Counted from the first letter of the stretch, positions 44,912 to 57,165 are shown. The stretch: 64,000 nt of DNA from Stomorhina lunata (GCA_933228675.1 OW121741.1:16691571-16755570); one strand, 5' to 3'. Numbers and translations: made by a program. The notes: generated by a model from the letters alone, not told the origin.

Positions 44912-47900
44912 GTGAGTAATTTTGTTTCAAAAATGTTTTACTAATAGATATTTTGTTTATAAAAAGCAAAAAAAACAGCAAAACCCCCGCATAACGCCCT
45001 AGTTTCCTAAATAACATTTATTTTAACTTTTTTTTTTTGTTACTAAAGTCTGTCTTTCTGTTTTAAGCAAAAACGCCCACCTTTAATTTATTTTACAGTT
45101 TTGTCTGCTTTTTTATTAAATTCCCACAATTGTTGTTAATAAATGAACAAACAAAAAATATGGTTGCATTTATAAAAAATTGTTTGCTTAACATTTTTCA
45201 TTAAAACTCTTAGAAAAAGAGTCACAGAAGATTTTAAAAAAGTATCCATCTCTTAGGGATGTGTGTTTTTACCTTTAGAAAGAAAAACGTTAGTGATGTG
45301 TTTACCTGGTATTTTATATAAAGGTATTATTTATGTTATCGATAACTTCACGCTGCGGGGTATAATTTTGTTATTTTTACCTTTTAACTAAAAGTGGAAG
45401 AAAAATCAAACAAGTGTTAATTAAAATTTCTCTATTTACATCACACTCTCTTACTGCCTCTTAATAAAAACGCTCTCAATTGTCACACATACAAATTTTA
45501 CTCTCACTTTTCACTTTTCCTCAACAGGGATGGAAAATTGCTTTCTTGATTTTGTACCAAAAATGAAAACAAAAAGTACTTTTTATACAGAATATAACTA
45601 TTATATTAAAAATTTGTAAATGTCGGCTTCAAAAAATGGTTCTTTTAGCGGGTTTTAAATTCGAAACTATAGAATGGTTTTTATTTGATCCGAAAATCGG
45701 TTAAAATAAAATAATAAAATTTCTATTAAAAAATTTTCGTAAATAATAGGTTTTGAGTAATGTTATTATCTTTCAATGGAAAAAATCGTGTAAAGTAAAT
45801 GGCCTTATACTAAGCTTGCCAGATGAGCCGGGTTTTATGTTAATTCTCAAGATTTTTTAGGACTTCTCAAGAATCAAGATAAACTTATATATATCTTAGC
45901 TAAAAGCTAAAAATTTTAAAAATATTTCTTAATTTTTTAATATAAATTCAAATTAAAATAATTACCAGCTGATAAAATAATGCAAAATTAAAATCGAAAA
46001 TTTCTAAGAAAAGTTCAAAACGACGCACACTAGTTTAAAACAAAAGAAAGCGGTTGCATCATTTCATATGAGACAATTGTTAAGGAGAACCCAAGTATTC
46101 TGAATTTTGGATTTATGGTTACTCTGTGTTTTCACAAAATAAATTTTAGGCGTCGTAGTAGAACATGTACCCCCTTTAATTTTTACCCAATATGATTGAT
46201 GTTTAACATTTTAGAATGAGCTAAGAGAAACGAAGAAAAATATGCTTTATGTAGGTATATAGCCAACAGTTTAGGAAATAAAACAATGAATACAAATTTC
46301 CAAAAGTTTTGTATTAAGAAATATCCAAAGTAAAATTTTTGTTTGCTAATGAAAAAAACTGCATCAAAAAAATGGTACCTATTTTTCACATTTTACTGTG
46401 AATATTTTATTGAAAGTTAATGTTTTATTATGTATTATGTATCGAATCCAAAAATAGGACTTTATAAACAATAATTTGAATTGCAAAAAAATTACAGTTG
46501 AATTTAATTTTATTTGTTTCAAACCACTGTGCGACGATGAAAATGGACCATCAAAAAAAACTTGTGATTTATTTTTGCTTTTAAAAAATTCGATTTTTAT
46601 ACATAAGTCTCAAGATTTTTGTTTTTTTAAAAATTTAGATTTTTATCATATTGTCAATCTTTTTTATAAATCAGACGTGGCAAGTCTACATTATAACAAT
46701 TTTTCAACAGGAATTAGTTTCAATTATATAATTTTATATTAGAGTAAGAAAGTAAGTAAATAAAAAAGCTTAAGAAACATGATTTTCGAATTGTCGCTTT
46801 TTTATCAAAATTAATAGCCTGTGCTTGTTTGCACCCAGTCCTAAAGCTTCACCGTGGTACATAGTACCGTTACGATCTTATATCGAACAAAAATTTAGCT
46901 TAAGTGCATATTGATTACTTGTTTATATTTTTTGGTGACAACAACTTGTTACTTAAGATAAAATTTTCTTAAACTTTCAAAGGAAAATAAGTGCTAAAAC
47001 TTCTAATAATATCCAAAATTATATTTTGTTAATTTTATTTATAATATATTGACCGTACAAAAATATAGACAAATTGCAAATCACTTTGAAGGAAATTATC
47101 TTAACTTTTTAATAGTTTTCTTCCAAAAATTTTAAATCTTAAAGCGGGTTTTTGTTAAAGTAAGGTTAAAAACAAATCATTTTAATTAAAGTCAATATCT
47201 TCTAAACTATAGAGGATAGGAAAATGTATCGAACATGTTTTTTATTCGTTTTCTGTATCAAATTTTAAAAATGTGCCAATTTGTTCGATCGGAACTTATG
47301 TATATGCAAAAATTACATTGACCGACAGTTTCTTCATACCGTATAATAAATTTGTCCCACCGTAAGACCGTTTTTGCAAATGGAGAAAGCATAATTTAAT
47401 AATTTCCTAAAAGCCTTGATTATTCTATATCGATTTTGTAAGTTTTTTCATCATTTAACTAAAAATTTAAATTTCGAAAAAAAACTTAATTAAGTAACAA
47501 AAAGCTAAGAAAAAAACTGAAAAAGTAGTACTTTATAGTGACGCCAAAAAAAGATTATGGGACAAAAACAACTGATATATTTCAGCTAGGGAAATTAAAT
47601 TAATGTAATAACATTTGATGGAAAATAATACTTACAGGCAAAATTTTAAATTTAATAAAACAATTAATTAAAAACCTTCTCCTGTAAATTTTGTAATATG
47701 ACACTTAAGCTTTTTTTTTTTTGCTGTTATGAGACGATATAGTCGGGCTTTACCAATTCTGTGATACTCTAAACTACTTTTGTACGATGATGTCAACATA
47801 TTTGGAGATTTCGAAATGCTTAGAAAAATATCTTGTAGGTGAAATATTAAAATGATTCTTTAATAAAGAAATTGAATGGGAGTTAGGGTGAAATACGAAG

Positions 47901-48259
47901 CATTTCAAACAAAATTTGATACAGTTACTTACAGCGACCCTTTGTTATGGCTTATATTCTCTGAAATTTCAAAAAAAAAATAAGGTGGCGGTCATAAGCC
48001 CACATCTCAATTTCGAGGTTCTGGTCCTGTAGCAATTAGCAGAAATAATCAACCTATTTAAACCAATTTTATTAAAATTGTCTTTAAAATTGCTCTTGAA
48101 CTTAAAATCAAGTCAGAGTCAATCAGATTATTTCAAGTTGATCTCACGGTCTATGTATATTACAAAAATAAGACCAATGGGATAGAGAGTTGATATGTTA
48201 CAAAAATAAGACCAATAGGATAGAAAGTTGATCGTGGTATAAGGCTACATATTAAAATC
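44912..48259. other. AT-rich non-coding sequence
   Basis: Over 3 kb with no recognisable exon, RNA gene or repeat array. The frames at 46183-46389 (-) and 46476-46742 (+) have chance-like composition and no splice context. It may be intronic if the 43.9-44.9 kb exon is real. Confidence 0.5.
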
Positions 48260-48363
48260 AGTAATTCATAATCAAAAAATAAATCTATAGCAAGCTTATA
48301 ATTAAAATTTTCCATACAAATTTAAGAATTTAATAATTTTAAAATTTGTTTATGAATTAGGGA
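48260..48363. mobile_element. Palindromic MITE, AATTCATAAACGA family (distant copy)
   Basis: Starts 'gtaattcataatcaaaaa' and ends 'aaatttgtttatgaatta'. It is the same length class and has the same ends as the copies near Ddr, showing that the family is dispersed. Confidence 0.62.
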
Positions 48364-49140
48364 GTTAGGTCTCCATAACTTAACAGTAAAAAATTTAAAA
48401 TTGTATCAAGTAGGATGCGGTATTACCACAGTACCAATCAGGTTAAAAATCTATCACAAAAAATACAATTGTACCATGTTTGCCATCCCTGCTTTGTACT
48501 ATCGAAAAAAAAAACAAAGAAAATACTTCTCAAAAGAATAGTGTAACCAAAAGCATTTGTAAAAAAACTATCACCAACATGACTGTAGTTTTTTTCTTAT
48601 TCTCTTCTTTCTGGTGATATTTTGCATAAATTAAAATAAATTAAAAATTTCAATATGTTTATCGTAAATAATAGTGGAATAAATTGAATAAATCTAATTG
48701 AAAAGAGAGTGCCCGAGTGTGTGTGTGTATTTACATTGGAAAATTTGTTAAAGAGAGAAAATCAATGTTAACAAAAAAAAAAAAAAAAAAAAAAAAACAC
48801 TTCAAAAACAAAGACTTGTAAGAGGAAGTAATAATTAACCTTTGTGGGCAAGTTGTAATACAAAGTATGTACTTACTTAAATGTATCCAAATATCAATAC
48901 ACTTGAGATATCTTAACATTATACATAACGAATATTTTTAGAAAAAATTTAAAGTTTTTCGAAATGGGCCATATCAATCAATACAATACAATACAATTGT
49001 TGCATCTGTAATTTTTGCTTCAAAGACAAACATTTACACTGACTATGATTGCACTACCAGATTTACCTCTTCTACCATGATATACATAGTATTCCCCGTA
49101 TAAGGTTGGGCTTTGAAAACGGCTGTTGCTTATTCTCATA
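48364..49140. other. AT-rich sequence before LINE remnant
   Basis: No gene recognised. It includes the poly(A) tract annotated separately. Confidence 0.45.
48769..48798. repeat. Poly(A) tract (~24 A)
   Basis: An uninterrupted run of A residues. It could be a retroposed tail, but no element body is recognised upstream, so it is called as a simple repeat. Confidence 0.8.
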
Positions 49141-49730
49141 AACCAGCTACTTAAGAAAATTCCACAAGAAAATCTTTATTGACATCAAATTGCAAAATCT
49201 GAATGGCATGTTCACAACTTCTCCTGATAAGATTTATTCCAGACATTGCTGTAGGATGTGTGCCAAGTAGAGCCATTTTGATATCCAGATCACCCAATAC
49301 AAACCAAAATAAAAAAATTGTTAAGCATAAACTAGCGCCAGCCGCTGACAATGATGGCGGAATTGGCACACCATCAGTTTCGACGCCGCGACAGCCGGTT
49401 CTACGTACCGGAATGACCCGAGGTCAACTCAGCAACTACATATTCACAATTTTTAGTTATGGAACAACATATTCCGGTAGTGCTGCTCCGCATTCTTTTG
49501 GTCAGTGCCGGAGTTGAAACAAATTCCGGATGTGAACAGTACGCCAGAACCGCTTGCACCATATGCAAACCTAGGTATTGTGCAACGCTTTTTTGGGCTG
49601 GTGTCACCTCAGCAACTGTTAAGACCTTCAGCATGACAGGGAGCGGTCAGAGAGTTTTGTTGCGCCGTACTGCCATCAACCTCGAAACTCAGCGTCTTCT
49701 TCGACATCATCATCTCCTGGGGTAATAGCA
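49141..49730 (+). pseudogene. Jockey-type LINE, ORF1/leader region remnant
   Basis: Composition becomes balanced at about 49140 and stays so to 51070. Several overlapping frames on both strands here are broken pieces of one element. The + strand frames 49203-49517 and 49459-49725 are open but carry no complete zinc-knuckle set that I can verify. Assignment to ORF1 rests on position directly upstream of the endonuclease start at about 49724. Confidence 0.5.
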
Positions 49731-50265
49731 TTCTTCAGTTCAACTGCAATGGCCTCCAAGGCTAAATATAACGCGATTTATGCAGCAACGCAACATCGTG
49801 TTCGCAGCGATTTAGGAGAATAAGCTTAACAACAACTCCAGTCTGCAAAGTTGTAACAGAAGTCACGGTGGAGTCATTGCATTTATTATCTCCAGATCTA
49901 GACAATAGAGACCAATAACTTGAGGCTCAGGGCATTGCTGTCAGATCAGGGTACACGGAGTTAGAACTTTATAATGTCTACATTACAGCCAGATCAGGGG
50001 ATACGGAGTTAGATCTTAATAAAGACTACATTCCGCCTATAATCTAGTCACTGGTCACCGTCCCGACGTTAGAACCCATTTAGAAGAAGAAACTGGGCTG
50101 GTTCTGGGGGACTTTAATGCGCACCATGATCTTTGGCACTCATTTCTTGGTGAAGACTTAAGATTGACGAGTCCACCTGAGACTGTATTCCACCACCTGG
50201 TAAGGGCGCCAGTTCTCGCGACATAACAAAAGCAAGTCCTGGTCCGATTTACTGCGTAACCTAGA
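49722..50265 (+). pseudogene. Jockey-type LINE, apurinic endonuclease domain remnant
   Basis: Near 49724 the frame reads S-W-G-N-S-I-L-Q-F-N-C-N-G-L-Q-G, the start of the APE-type endonuclease (ILQ-W/F-NCNG). Further on is E-A-Q-G-I-A-V-R-S-G-Y-T-E-L-E-L-Y-N-V-Y-I (about 49921-49983), with a second similar block in tandem (R-S-G-D-T-E-L at about 49990). Then comes L-V-L-G-D-F-N-A-H-H-D-L-W-H-S-F at about 50098-50145, which holds the catalytic G-D-F-N-A-H-H core. Stops and frameshifts separate these blocks, so the enzyme is inactive. Confidence 0.85.
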
Positions 50266-51075
50266 GCGCAGTTGTGTCTTTAGCTTCAGACAACCTGCCC
50301 ATAATAGTAAGACTGGAGCGACCAAACGATTATATCGTTTGTGAACGCTTCAGAGAATTCAACGACGCAGAAAAGAAGATTCGCGTAATGCTGCAACCAC
50401 TCGCTTCATCCTTGCTGGTAAAATACCTGCAGTCAGGCTTACCAGCAGAGGCAGTGGGATTAGCAGATGATCGTGAAACGATTCGCAATACCATATCTGA
50501 AGATCCCAGGATCGTAAGGCTGAACCGTGATATCATCAGCTTGGTAAACCGTTGGCTTGATCATTAAAGAACTGCAACCTTTGCACAGCAAAAAGTAAGT
50601 TGTGGTCCACTATTTGATCTCCCTCAAACCCCATGAAAAAAGTTGATCAGAACGCGATTAAGTTTGCCTACAGCATATCTCACCCGAAAGCGTTCTCGCG
50701 TGCTTTTTACTGATTATTTATTTAGCACCCCACAAGAGACAAGGTGAAAAGGAGTATTGTTTGAAAGCTGCCTGATATCCTAATCTCGGATTCACCACAA
50801 CTTTTTACGCCCTGTTCCCACGGCAGTCGGTTCTTCGAACGGAAATCTTAGGATTCTAAACAAAGACTGACACTTCTGCGAGAATACCAATAATATCGCA
50901 GTTACAACAACAACGCCCTGCAAATGCCATCCGTACCTTCTAAGGCAATTGGCCCTGACGAAATTTTCATGCTGATGCTAAAACACCTAGGCGGAGTTGA
51001 GTTCTTGACAGATGTCGTAAAACTGTCTATAACTAGCCTCATTATACCCGATGTCTAGAAAGTAGGTAGAGTGAT
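50266..51075 (+). pseudogene. Jockey-type LINE, linker and N-terminal reverse transcriptase
   Basis: The frame at 50274-50567 begins with S-D-N-L-P-I-I-V, the S-D-H/N-x-P-I end of the endonuclease, and runs through the linker. After a block of unrelated, inverted repeat sequence near 50813-50905, the reverse transcriptase starts at about 50938 with S-K-A-I-G-P-D-E-I-F-M-L-M-L-K-H-L. It continues to I-P-D-V and a TAG where Trp is expected (51055-51060). The palm with the catalytic Asp pair is absent: the element is truncated at about 51075 and followed by AT-rich host-like DNA. Confidence 0.85.
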
Positions 51076-52140
51076 TTTGGTTACGATACGTACGTTTTTG
51101 TGGCAGATATATTTTTGTTTCATTTGTATTTTAGTTATTTATAAATCGATCTATTTGATTCAATTTCACTTCAGTCGATCAGTCAAATAATCCATTACTT
51201 GATTTCAAGTTATGTGCCGTAACATAAATCATTATACAATATTTATTACAAATTTTTTACTAATATTTGTTTTTGCCAATATCTTTTTTATTAAAGTTAA
51301 TCTTAAAACCAAATTGACCGAATTATCTTTAGAAGGTAGGTGCGCCCTCTGTTGCTTTTTTGAACTTGCATAATGTGATCAAGGTGTGTGTGTGTGTGAA
51401 GGCAATTTGCCTTGACTGTACTCCTATATTCAATTATATTTTACAATTGTTTTTTATTTTATAAATCAATTGAGATAAATATAAATTATAAAATTTTATA
51501 GCAATGCAAAAATCATACTTCAATTTTTTAGTAAAATGTTTTTAGTATAAACTTCTGAGAGTAATTAAAAACAATTATAGCAATTTCAACAAAACTCTTC
51601 TACAAATTGAGGTTTATTGCTAGCAATTTTCAACGAAACAGGTTCTATTTTATTATAATTTATCAAATATTAGGTATTTGAAAAAAGTTGGCTTGTATAT
51701 TATATGTAATATCTTTGGTAATATAATTTGTACCAGGATATACTAGAACTGTTAAGAAATATAACTTCTTAAATTTCTTATAGTTGGAAGACAGTTAAAC
51801 CGAAATGTTCGATTAATAGAATACGTTTTAATCATAATTTTAAACATTTCTAAATTGTGATGGTCTGTCCCGATTTCAACAGCATTATATTTACGTAACA
51901 GATATTTGACTTCGGCGTTGATTTAGCTGTTTGATCGGACTTTACAGCTGACATTTTGCGCTTGAGTTTATCGTAATGTATCCATTTATTAGCCACCAGT
52001 ATCAATGTAAAATTATTTTAATTACTTCTTTCTGTAGCATGATTTCCTTTCAAAGTAACTCGGCTTCAAGTCGAACTAATTCACTTGCTTTAGAATAGAT
52101 TAAAATAATAATGCAAGTTCTTCTTGCGTTTGACAACAAT
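51076..52140. other. AT-rich sequence between retroelement fragments
   Basis: No gene recognised. A short (GT)n tract lies at 51387-51400. Confidence 0.5.
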
Positions 52141-52144
52141 CATC

Positions 52145-52420
52145 ATCGAGTAATGCTTCGGGGGAACCTAATCCCTAGAGACCGCGTCCCCAGATGGCGG
52201 ATAGGGGAATGCCTCCCTTTCATGGGTGAGGAAACAGCCACATAAATAGGCGGCGAGTAACACATTTCCATGCGACCAAACAGGTCATAGTGGGTTAATA
52301 CTTCAAATCAACCACCCGCACAAGCCGCGGTTTCATTGTGAACCGTGCCATGGGCTTCTCGATCCACAGTCGTAGGTAAACGTTAGACCGCGTTTCAACA
52401 TCACGCTGGTCGGGTACCTT
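52145..52420 (+). repeat. GC-rich dispersed repeat (retroelement leader-like), inverted copy at 62868-62972
   Basis: 'cgggggaacctaatccctag', 'agaccgcgtcccc', 'ggataggggaatgcctccc' and 'gaggaaacagccacata' are matched in reverse complement near 62868-62972 over about 105 bp. The sequence is strikingly GC-rich for this window and has no long frame. I take it as the untranslated end of a non-LTR element, but cannot name the family. Confidence 0.65.
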
Positions 52421-52439
52421 TACGTCTCCACAATATAAC

Positions 52440-53035
52440 TTTGGATGACAGTTTCAGGGTTAGACGGGACATTGCAGAGAGGGACAACTTAGACGATCTG
52501 ACACTTTGTGATTTTAATGAAGACATACTCCAATAATGACGGACTTTGTGAAGATAGATGGGTTTTTGGATGATCTAGACTCCAACAGGAGAGACTTCTT
52601 ATGACTGACTTAGTGGAGATGGATGGGTTTTTGGATGATCTAGATTCATCTCATACCACTTGAGATTAGATTCTTACGAACATTTGATTCGGAACATAAA
52701 GTCACTGTTATCTCCGGTTCCAGCCGATCCTAGTCGGGATCTCCTTCCGGATTTTTGGCTTTATTGGGTTAGGTTAGTCAGACAGGTCGAACTGATTCCA
52801 CCTACTCAGATCTCGGCGGTAGTCTCGCTGGACTCTGATTTGGAGAGTGTGATCACTGTGATCTCAACTGCGGGTCAAGCCAAAGCGGGATCCCCTCTGA
52901 GATCTCTGGCTTCTATGGAGAAGGTGAGTCAGAGCGACCTGATTACGGAAACCTCTAGTACAGATCGGCCTGATTTCTCCACGTCACTTAGATATTATCG
53001 CCTATCACGTTGGAATCTTCCTCGATGAATGCGAT
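52440..53035 (+). pseudogene. Retroelement-derived sequence with a broken open frame
   Basis: A 122-codon frame (52660-53028, first codon not ATG) lies in balanced-composition DNA between the GC-rich leader and a LINE reverse transcriptase remnant. Just upstream, 'gatgggtttttggatgatct' and 'aga(c/t)tc' occur twice about 78 bases apart (52558 and 52621), a local tandem duplication. No domain is recognised. ORF1 of a LINE is a reasonable guess from position only. Confidence 0.4.
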
Positions 53036-53104
53036 CGTTGCTATCTCGATTTCGAGCCAGGATAAAGCGTGATCCCCATTGACATCTCTGGCCTCGGCGG
53101 TAAA

Positions 53105-53400
53105 GGAGACCAGATACCGGTTGCCCCTCCATCTCCCAGACGAAATTTAGTCATTATATTGCCTAACCGACAGTAAACTGGTTTCCTCATATAAATGATC
53201 GGCATTCTTCATTTTGTCATATCCGGTTCCAATTCGGAGTGCATTATTTTGTGATGTTTGCAAGTTTCTCCATTAGGTGTCGCTAATGAAAGAAGTCCAA
53301 ACTAGGGCTGCATAGTTAAGGTGTGAGCGACCAATTGTTTTATATGTCGCAATAATTACCTCCTTGTCCATAAATGCTATTATTGGTAATATCGTAGAAG
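53105..53400 (-). pseudogene. Jockey-type LINE, C-terminal reverse transcriptase remnant
   Basis: On the minus strand, from about 53374 down to 53150, the translation gives F-M-D-K-E-V-I-I-A-T-Y-K-T-I-G-R-S-H-L-N-Y and A-A-L-V-W-T. After a shift it gives L-Q-T-S-Q-N-N-A-L-R-I-G-T-G-Y and H-L-Y-E-E-T-S-L-L-S-V-R-Q-Y-N. This order (YK-x-I-G-R...NYAA-x-V-W...QN-x-ALR-x-x-TG...HL-x-x-E-T) is the post-palm region of jockey-clade elements. It has the opposite orientation to the 49-51 kb copy. Confidence 0.82.
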
Positions 53401-53478
53401 TGCCAGTCCATGGTCGGAATCCTAAGAATTGCGAGTCGTTCCGGTACGAAGAACCGACAGCCGTGGGAACGCCAGATA
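53345..53478 (+). repeat. ~110-bp dispersed repeat (copy 2 of 3)
   Basis: 'gtcggaatcctaagaattgc', 'ttccggtacgaagaaccgac' and 'gccgtgggaacg' recur at about 57050-57160 in the same orientation and at 50813-50905 in reverse complement. Probably an untranslated end of a retroelement family. Confidence 0.7.
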
Positions 53479-53679
53479 AATGTTCAAGAGGTTGCTGTTG
53501 CTTTTTTGGTGACTAAGACAAAAGCGCTATATAGAGGACAGATGTCTATCCCCAAATATACCATATTTGTTATTATGAACACATATGGGCAAATCCTATT
53601 GCCGTTCTACAGAGATATCTTTGCACAGATTTCTGAAAATATTAGCCCATCGATTGTGCTATCGAATGACATTTGTTAA

Positions 53680-54510
53680 TTTACGTACTTCTTTTGGAGG
53701 AAAAAGATATTCGCTTTTAAAGTGCTGTGACGGACGCTACAAAAAATGGAAGTGACTTTTTTCAATTCTGTAATTTTCATCAAATCGGTCATATCAATAA
53801 AAAAAAAATTGCAAATACATTAAAGATAGAGGGAAATCAGAGGATTACAAAACAGCTTTTATAAAATATTTTAAAGTTTCCAATTGTTGTTGTTGTTGTT
53901 GTTTCTAAAAATCCATAAAAAAAATCATATTTCTTTTAAGGATTCGAAAATCAGTGAAAATAGTGGTTTTATTTGTTCCGGAGTTTCATCTTCTTCCTTT
54001 TTCATGTTCGCGGTTAAAATGCGATTTTTTGGCACAATTTAATATTTCTCAAAACGGCCACATACATATATTTATTTTAAGTTTTTCACTTTTTACATCT
54101 TATTTTTCGTCGAAAGAATGCTGCGTCTAGCTGTTAGAGTGTCCCAAAAATAAAACTTTTTCAAAACCATCAAATTTGCCCCACTGTATATTTTTTAACA
54201 CCTAATATCTTAAATTTAATCTGTGGATACAGACAGTGTTATTGCTTTATGAATAAAACAGATATGTGCTTGTAAATACTGTATTTAATAAATATAATTT
54301 TGTAAAAATTATATACTGTGACGGACGCTAAAGATTTTCCTATACATATTATTCTGTAAAATCCTATATAAAGATCTATATATTTTTAGCCTAATGTAAA
54401 GCATACTATAAGTTCTCTTTACTAACCAAGTTCAATTGGAGAAAAAAGAAAAATTGCGCTAGTTAAATTAAAAAAAAAAAAACTTAATTTCTGTGACGGA
54501 CGCTACACAC
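53680..54510. repeat. Three exact copies of CTGTGACGGACGCTA
   Basis: The 15-mer lies at 53725-53739, 54316-54330 and 54491-54505, same orientation, in otherwise unique AT-rich DNA. Spacings are 591 and 175 bp. Sequence around the copies is not alignable by eye, so they may be short ends of related elements or binding sites. Confidence 0.7.
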
Positions 54511-56483
54511 TGTGAGCCCTTTTTTGCTCGACGTTATTTATACCACTCCAATTACTTTTTGTATCTCTTACATCTAATTGTATAAAATTAAGAATACTTT
54601 GAGCCCCTACAGAAACTTGATACTTAAATGGATGTTTTTGCGATTTTTATTAACTTTTAAAAAACCCATTAGTTTGGAAAATTTATTAAAATTTGGGAAG
54701 GGTGCAAATAAAGACCTACCATTCACGAAGAGAGCAATCAAAAATTGTATCCATTATATATTCTAAAGGATCAATTATATGGTAAATTTTTTCATAAACA
54801 CAAATACGCGATTTTTACAGTTTTAAAATTTTGTCCTTGGTTTAATGTTTTTCGGATTTGCCCATGTGATAGTTATGCCACCTTAAAAATTTTGATAAAT
54901 ATCATACAAAAATAATGGATTTCTTCTTATTACTCCTAATATAAACAATTTATATTCTTCTTTGATAATTTTTTAACCAAACTTTTTCGAAAACCTCATG
55001 TGTTCTCAAGACATACTCTAATTTTTGTTCTTTAATTGAAATCAGTTTTAAAGCATCGAATTTGCATTCGTTTTTGGCCACTAACAGCTTAAAAAAGCTG
55101 TTATTTCCTTAAAACTCTTAAAATCACCAAAAATTAAATAGATTTTAGGCAAATCTATCTTGTTTATTTCCTTATCAGCTGTTTATTATGATTATTACAC
55201 TCGGCTGGATTTGCGGCATTTATACTTAACTTAATTTCTTATTTAACTAAAGTCATATTTACTAGATACTTTTAATGTATTATCTCTCTAGTTTTAAGTA
55301 CGGTCTGCTTTTACTATTTACTATGCGACATTTGTTAAGATTTTGTGATTAATTTTTGAGTTTTGGTGTTTAAGTACCTTTTAAGAACATTGCGTGTTTG
55401 TGTGTGTGAGTGTGTTTGCGAGTAGTCCTGCTGGCGTTAAGTGTTAATGTTTATGACCGACTATTAACAAGGGTTCATTATAGCTACTTTTAAGGATAAG
55501 AACATGCAATTTACTTAGATACTATTTAAAATATTGTAATTCTTTGTGTCTGGATGCATTTTCCTATATTTATTTGTAAATGTCGTGTGATGAGTAAGTG
55601 CATGTGTTATTCTTAGGTATTTTCCCAGCAGGTAGGGTAGTTTTTAAATGAATGTCCATTCATTCATAACACTTTAAGGGCAGAGCCTTACGTTTTTAGA
55701 ACTTTTGCAATTTTCGAAATTTTGTTTAATTTGAAAGTAGTAGCATTTAGTATCTTTCGGTGTTTACTCTAAGAGATAACATTTGATAATTTTTGAATTC
55801 CTTTTTTTTTATCGTGCGATCAATGTTATTTTCATTTAAATATTTTTTTACCATTTCAATATCTTTTTTCATTTGTTTATTTTGTTATTATTTTTTCTTG
55901 GTAATTTAAGTTTCAAAAAGTGCTTTAGTTGCTAAATATTATTGTATCAAGTTCTTGAGTGAGTTTGTTTCTTGTTTAGAAGTTTTGTGTTAATTTTAAA
56001 TATAAATTTAATAAGAATGTGTAAATTTAGATTAATATTGTAATTCTATTGTGCTAATTGTTATAAAACTATTAAACACATGATGGTTATAAAATGATTG
56101 TGAACTGGAAATATATATAAATCTTGGAACGAAATGATTAATATCTGTGAATATAAAATATATAATAATTATGATATAATAAAAACAAAGTTTATATAAA
56201 TAACACTGTAAAAACAATTTTGGGGTCAGGAAAATTTTCACACTAGTAGAAAGGATCCAGTTTCCACTTTCGCTAAATAATAGATTTTTTATAAACCAAC
56301 TCATAACATTTCAGAACAAATTTTGAAATTTAAAAATTTCATTAAAATCGGTGAGGGTCAGGTTCAAAATTCGTATTTTTCATTCGAAAAATTTTGATTT
56401 CACTCAACTTTAAAAAGGCGATAACTCTAATGTTCCACCTACCAGGGTTTGAATAGGAATTTTCACCCTCAAATTGTGTTATA
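54511..56483. other. AT-rich non-coding sequence
   Basis: Nearly 2 kb with no gene recognised. A (TG)n-rich tract lies near 55397-55420. The frames 54578-54766 (+) and 56032-56304 (-) lack motifs. Confidence 0.5.
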
Positions 56484-56840
56484 CAGCCATGTCACAGAAC
56501 TCATTTCCGTTCCGAAGTGGAATTCCGTATTTTGCTTCTATACAAAAAGTAAAACGATTTTTTTTCGGAATGAAACCACTTTCTGTTTTAAAAGTGGAAT
56601 TTTATTTGTATTTTTTTCTTTGTTTATTCAATATTTGAACATTTTCTTCAATTATTCTGTGTTATGTGTTGAAACAAAGATAGAGTTACTGATTGGAATT
56701 GAAAACGTGTTTTGTACTGTTTTAGAGCATTTAAAATTTTTCGGAATCTATAGAACAAGATACTTTTAATGTTTTACCATTCCGATCGAAATTCATCTAC
56801 GGAATGGTTTCAATTCCGAACGGAATTTGTGACATGCCTG
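56484..56840. mobile_element. hAT-like MITE with CAGSCATGTCAC ends (357 bp)
   Basis: CAGCCATGTCAC at 56484-56495 pairs with GTGACATGCCTG at 56829-56840, 11 of 12 bases. The inverted similarity extends inward ('tttccgttccgaa' against 'ttccgaacggaa'). A CAG-initial inverted repeat is typical of hAT elements. A clear 8-bp target duplication was not found. The open frame 56449-56769 spans it and is not a gene. Confidence 0.7.
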
Positions 56841-57045
56841 ATAGTGTAATTTGTTAATAAGAAATGTAAATGAAACACCCAAAATTTGTATACCCACCAT
56901 CAAAAAGAATGGGGGCTAGATTAGGTTCCATAATATAATATTTGCCCAAAAACCAAAGAGGGTATATATTATGAATCCTTACGAAATACTAAGACAAGTT
57001 AAGATTGGCCCTATTAGATCTATTATTCAGTTATAAGATTATATT
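56841..57045. other. AT-rich spacer
   Basis: No gene. It contains 'gtatacccaccatcaaaaag' near 56889, a phrase resembling dispersed element ends, but no partner was confirmed in the window. Confidence 0.4.
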
Positions 57046-57165
57046 GTTGATGTTGTAACTGCGATATTACAGGAAATATAGCAGAAGTGGTAGTCCTTGT
57101 TCGGAATCCTAAGACTTCCGAGTTGTTCCGGTACGAAAAACCGACTGCCGTGGGAACGCAGTACT
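57046..57165 (+). repeat. ~110-bp dispersed repeat (copy 3 of 3)
   Basis: 'ttgtaactgcgatatta', 'gcagaagtggtagtccttgt', 'tcggaatcctaagacttccg' and 'ccgactgccgtgggaacg' align to the copies at 53345-53478 and, inverted, at 50813-50905. It is the longest of the three and ends near a GGGGATGGAGGGGG tract. Confidence 0.7.

Noticed and set aside
46476..46742. 88-codon open frame, considered as a small gene
   Set aside because: Composition (Phe, Lys, Asn, Ile) is that of random AT-rich DNA; no splice or polyadenylation context and no motif.
56449..56769. 106-codon open frame, the longest of its strand here
   Set aside because: Lies across a MITE with CAG-initial inverted ends; first codon not ATG; no domain.
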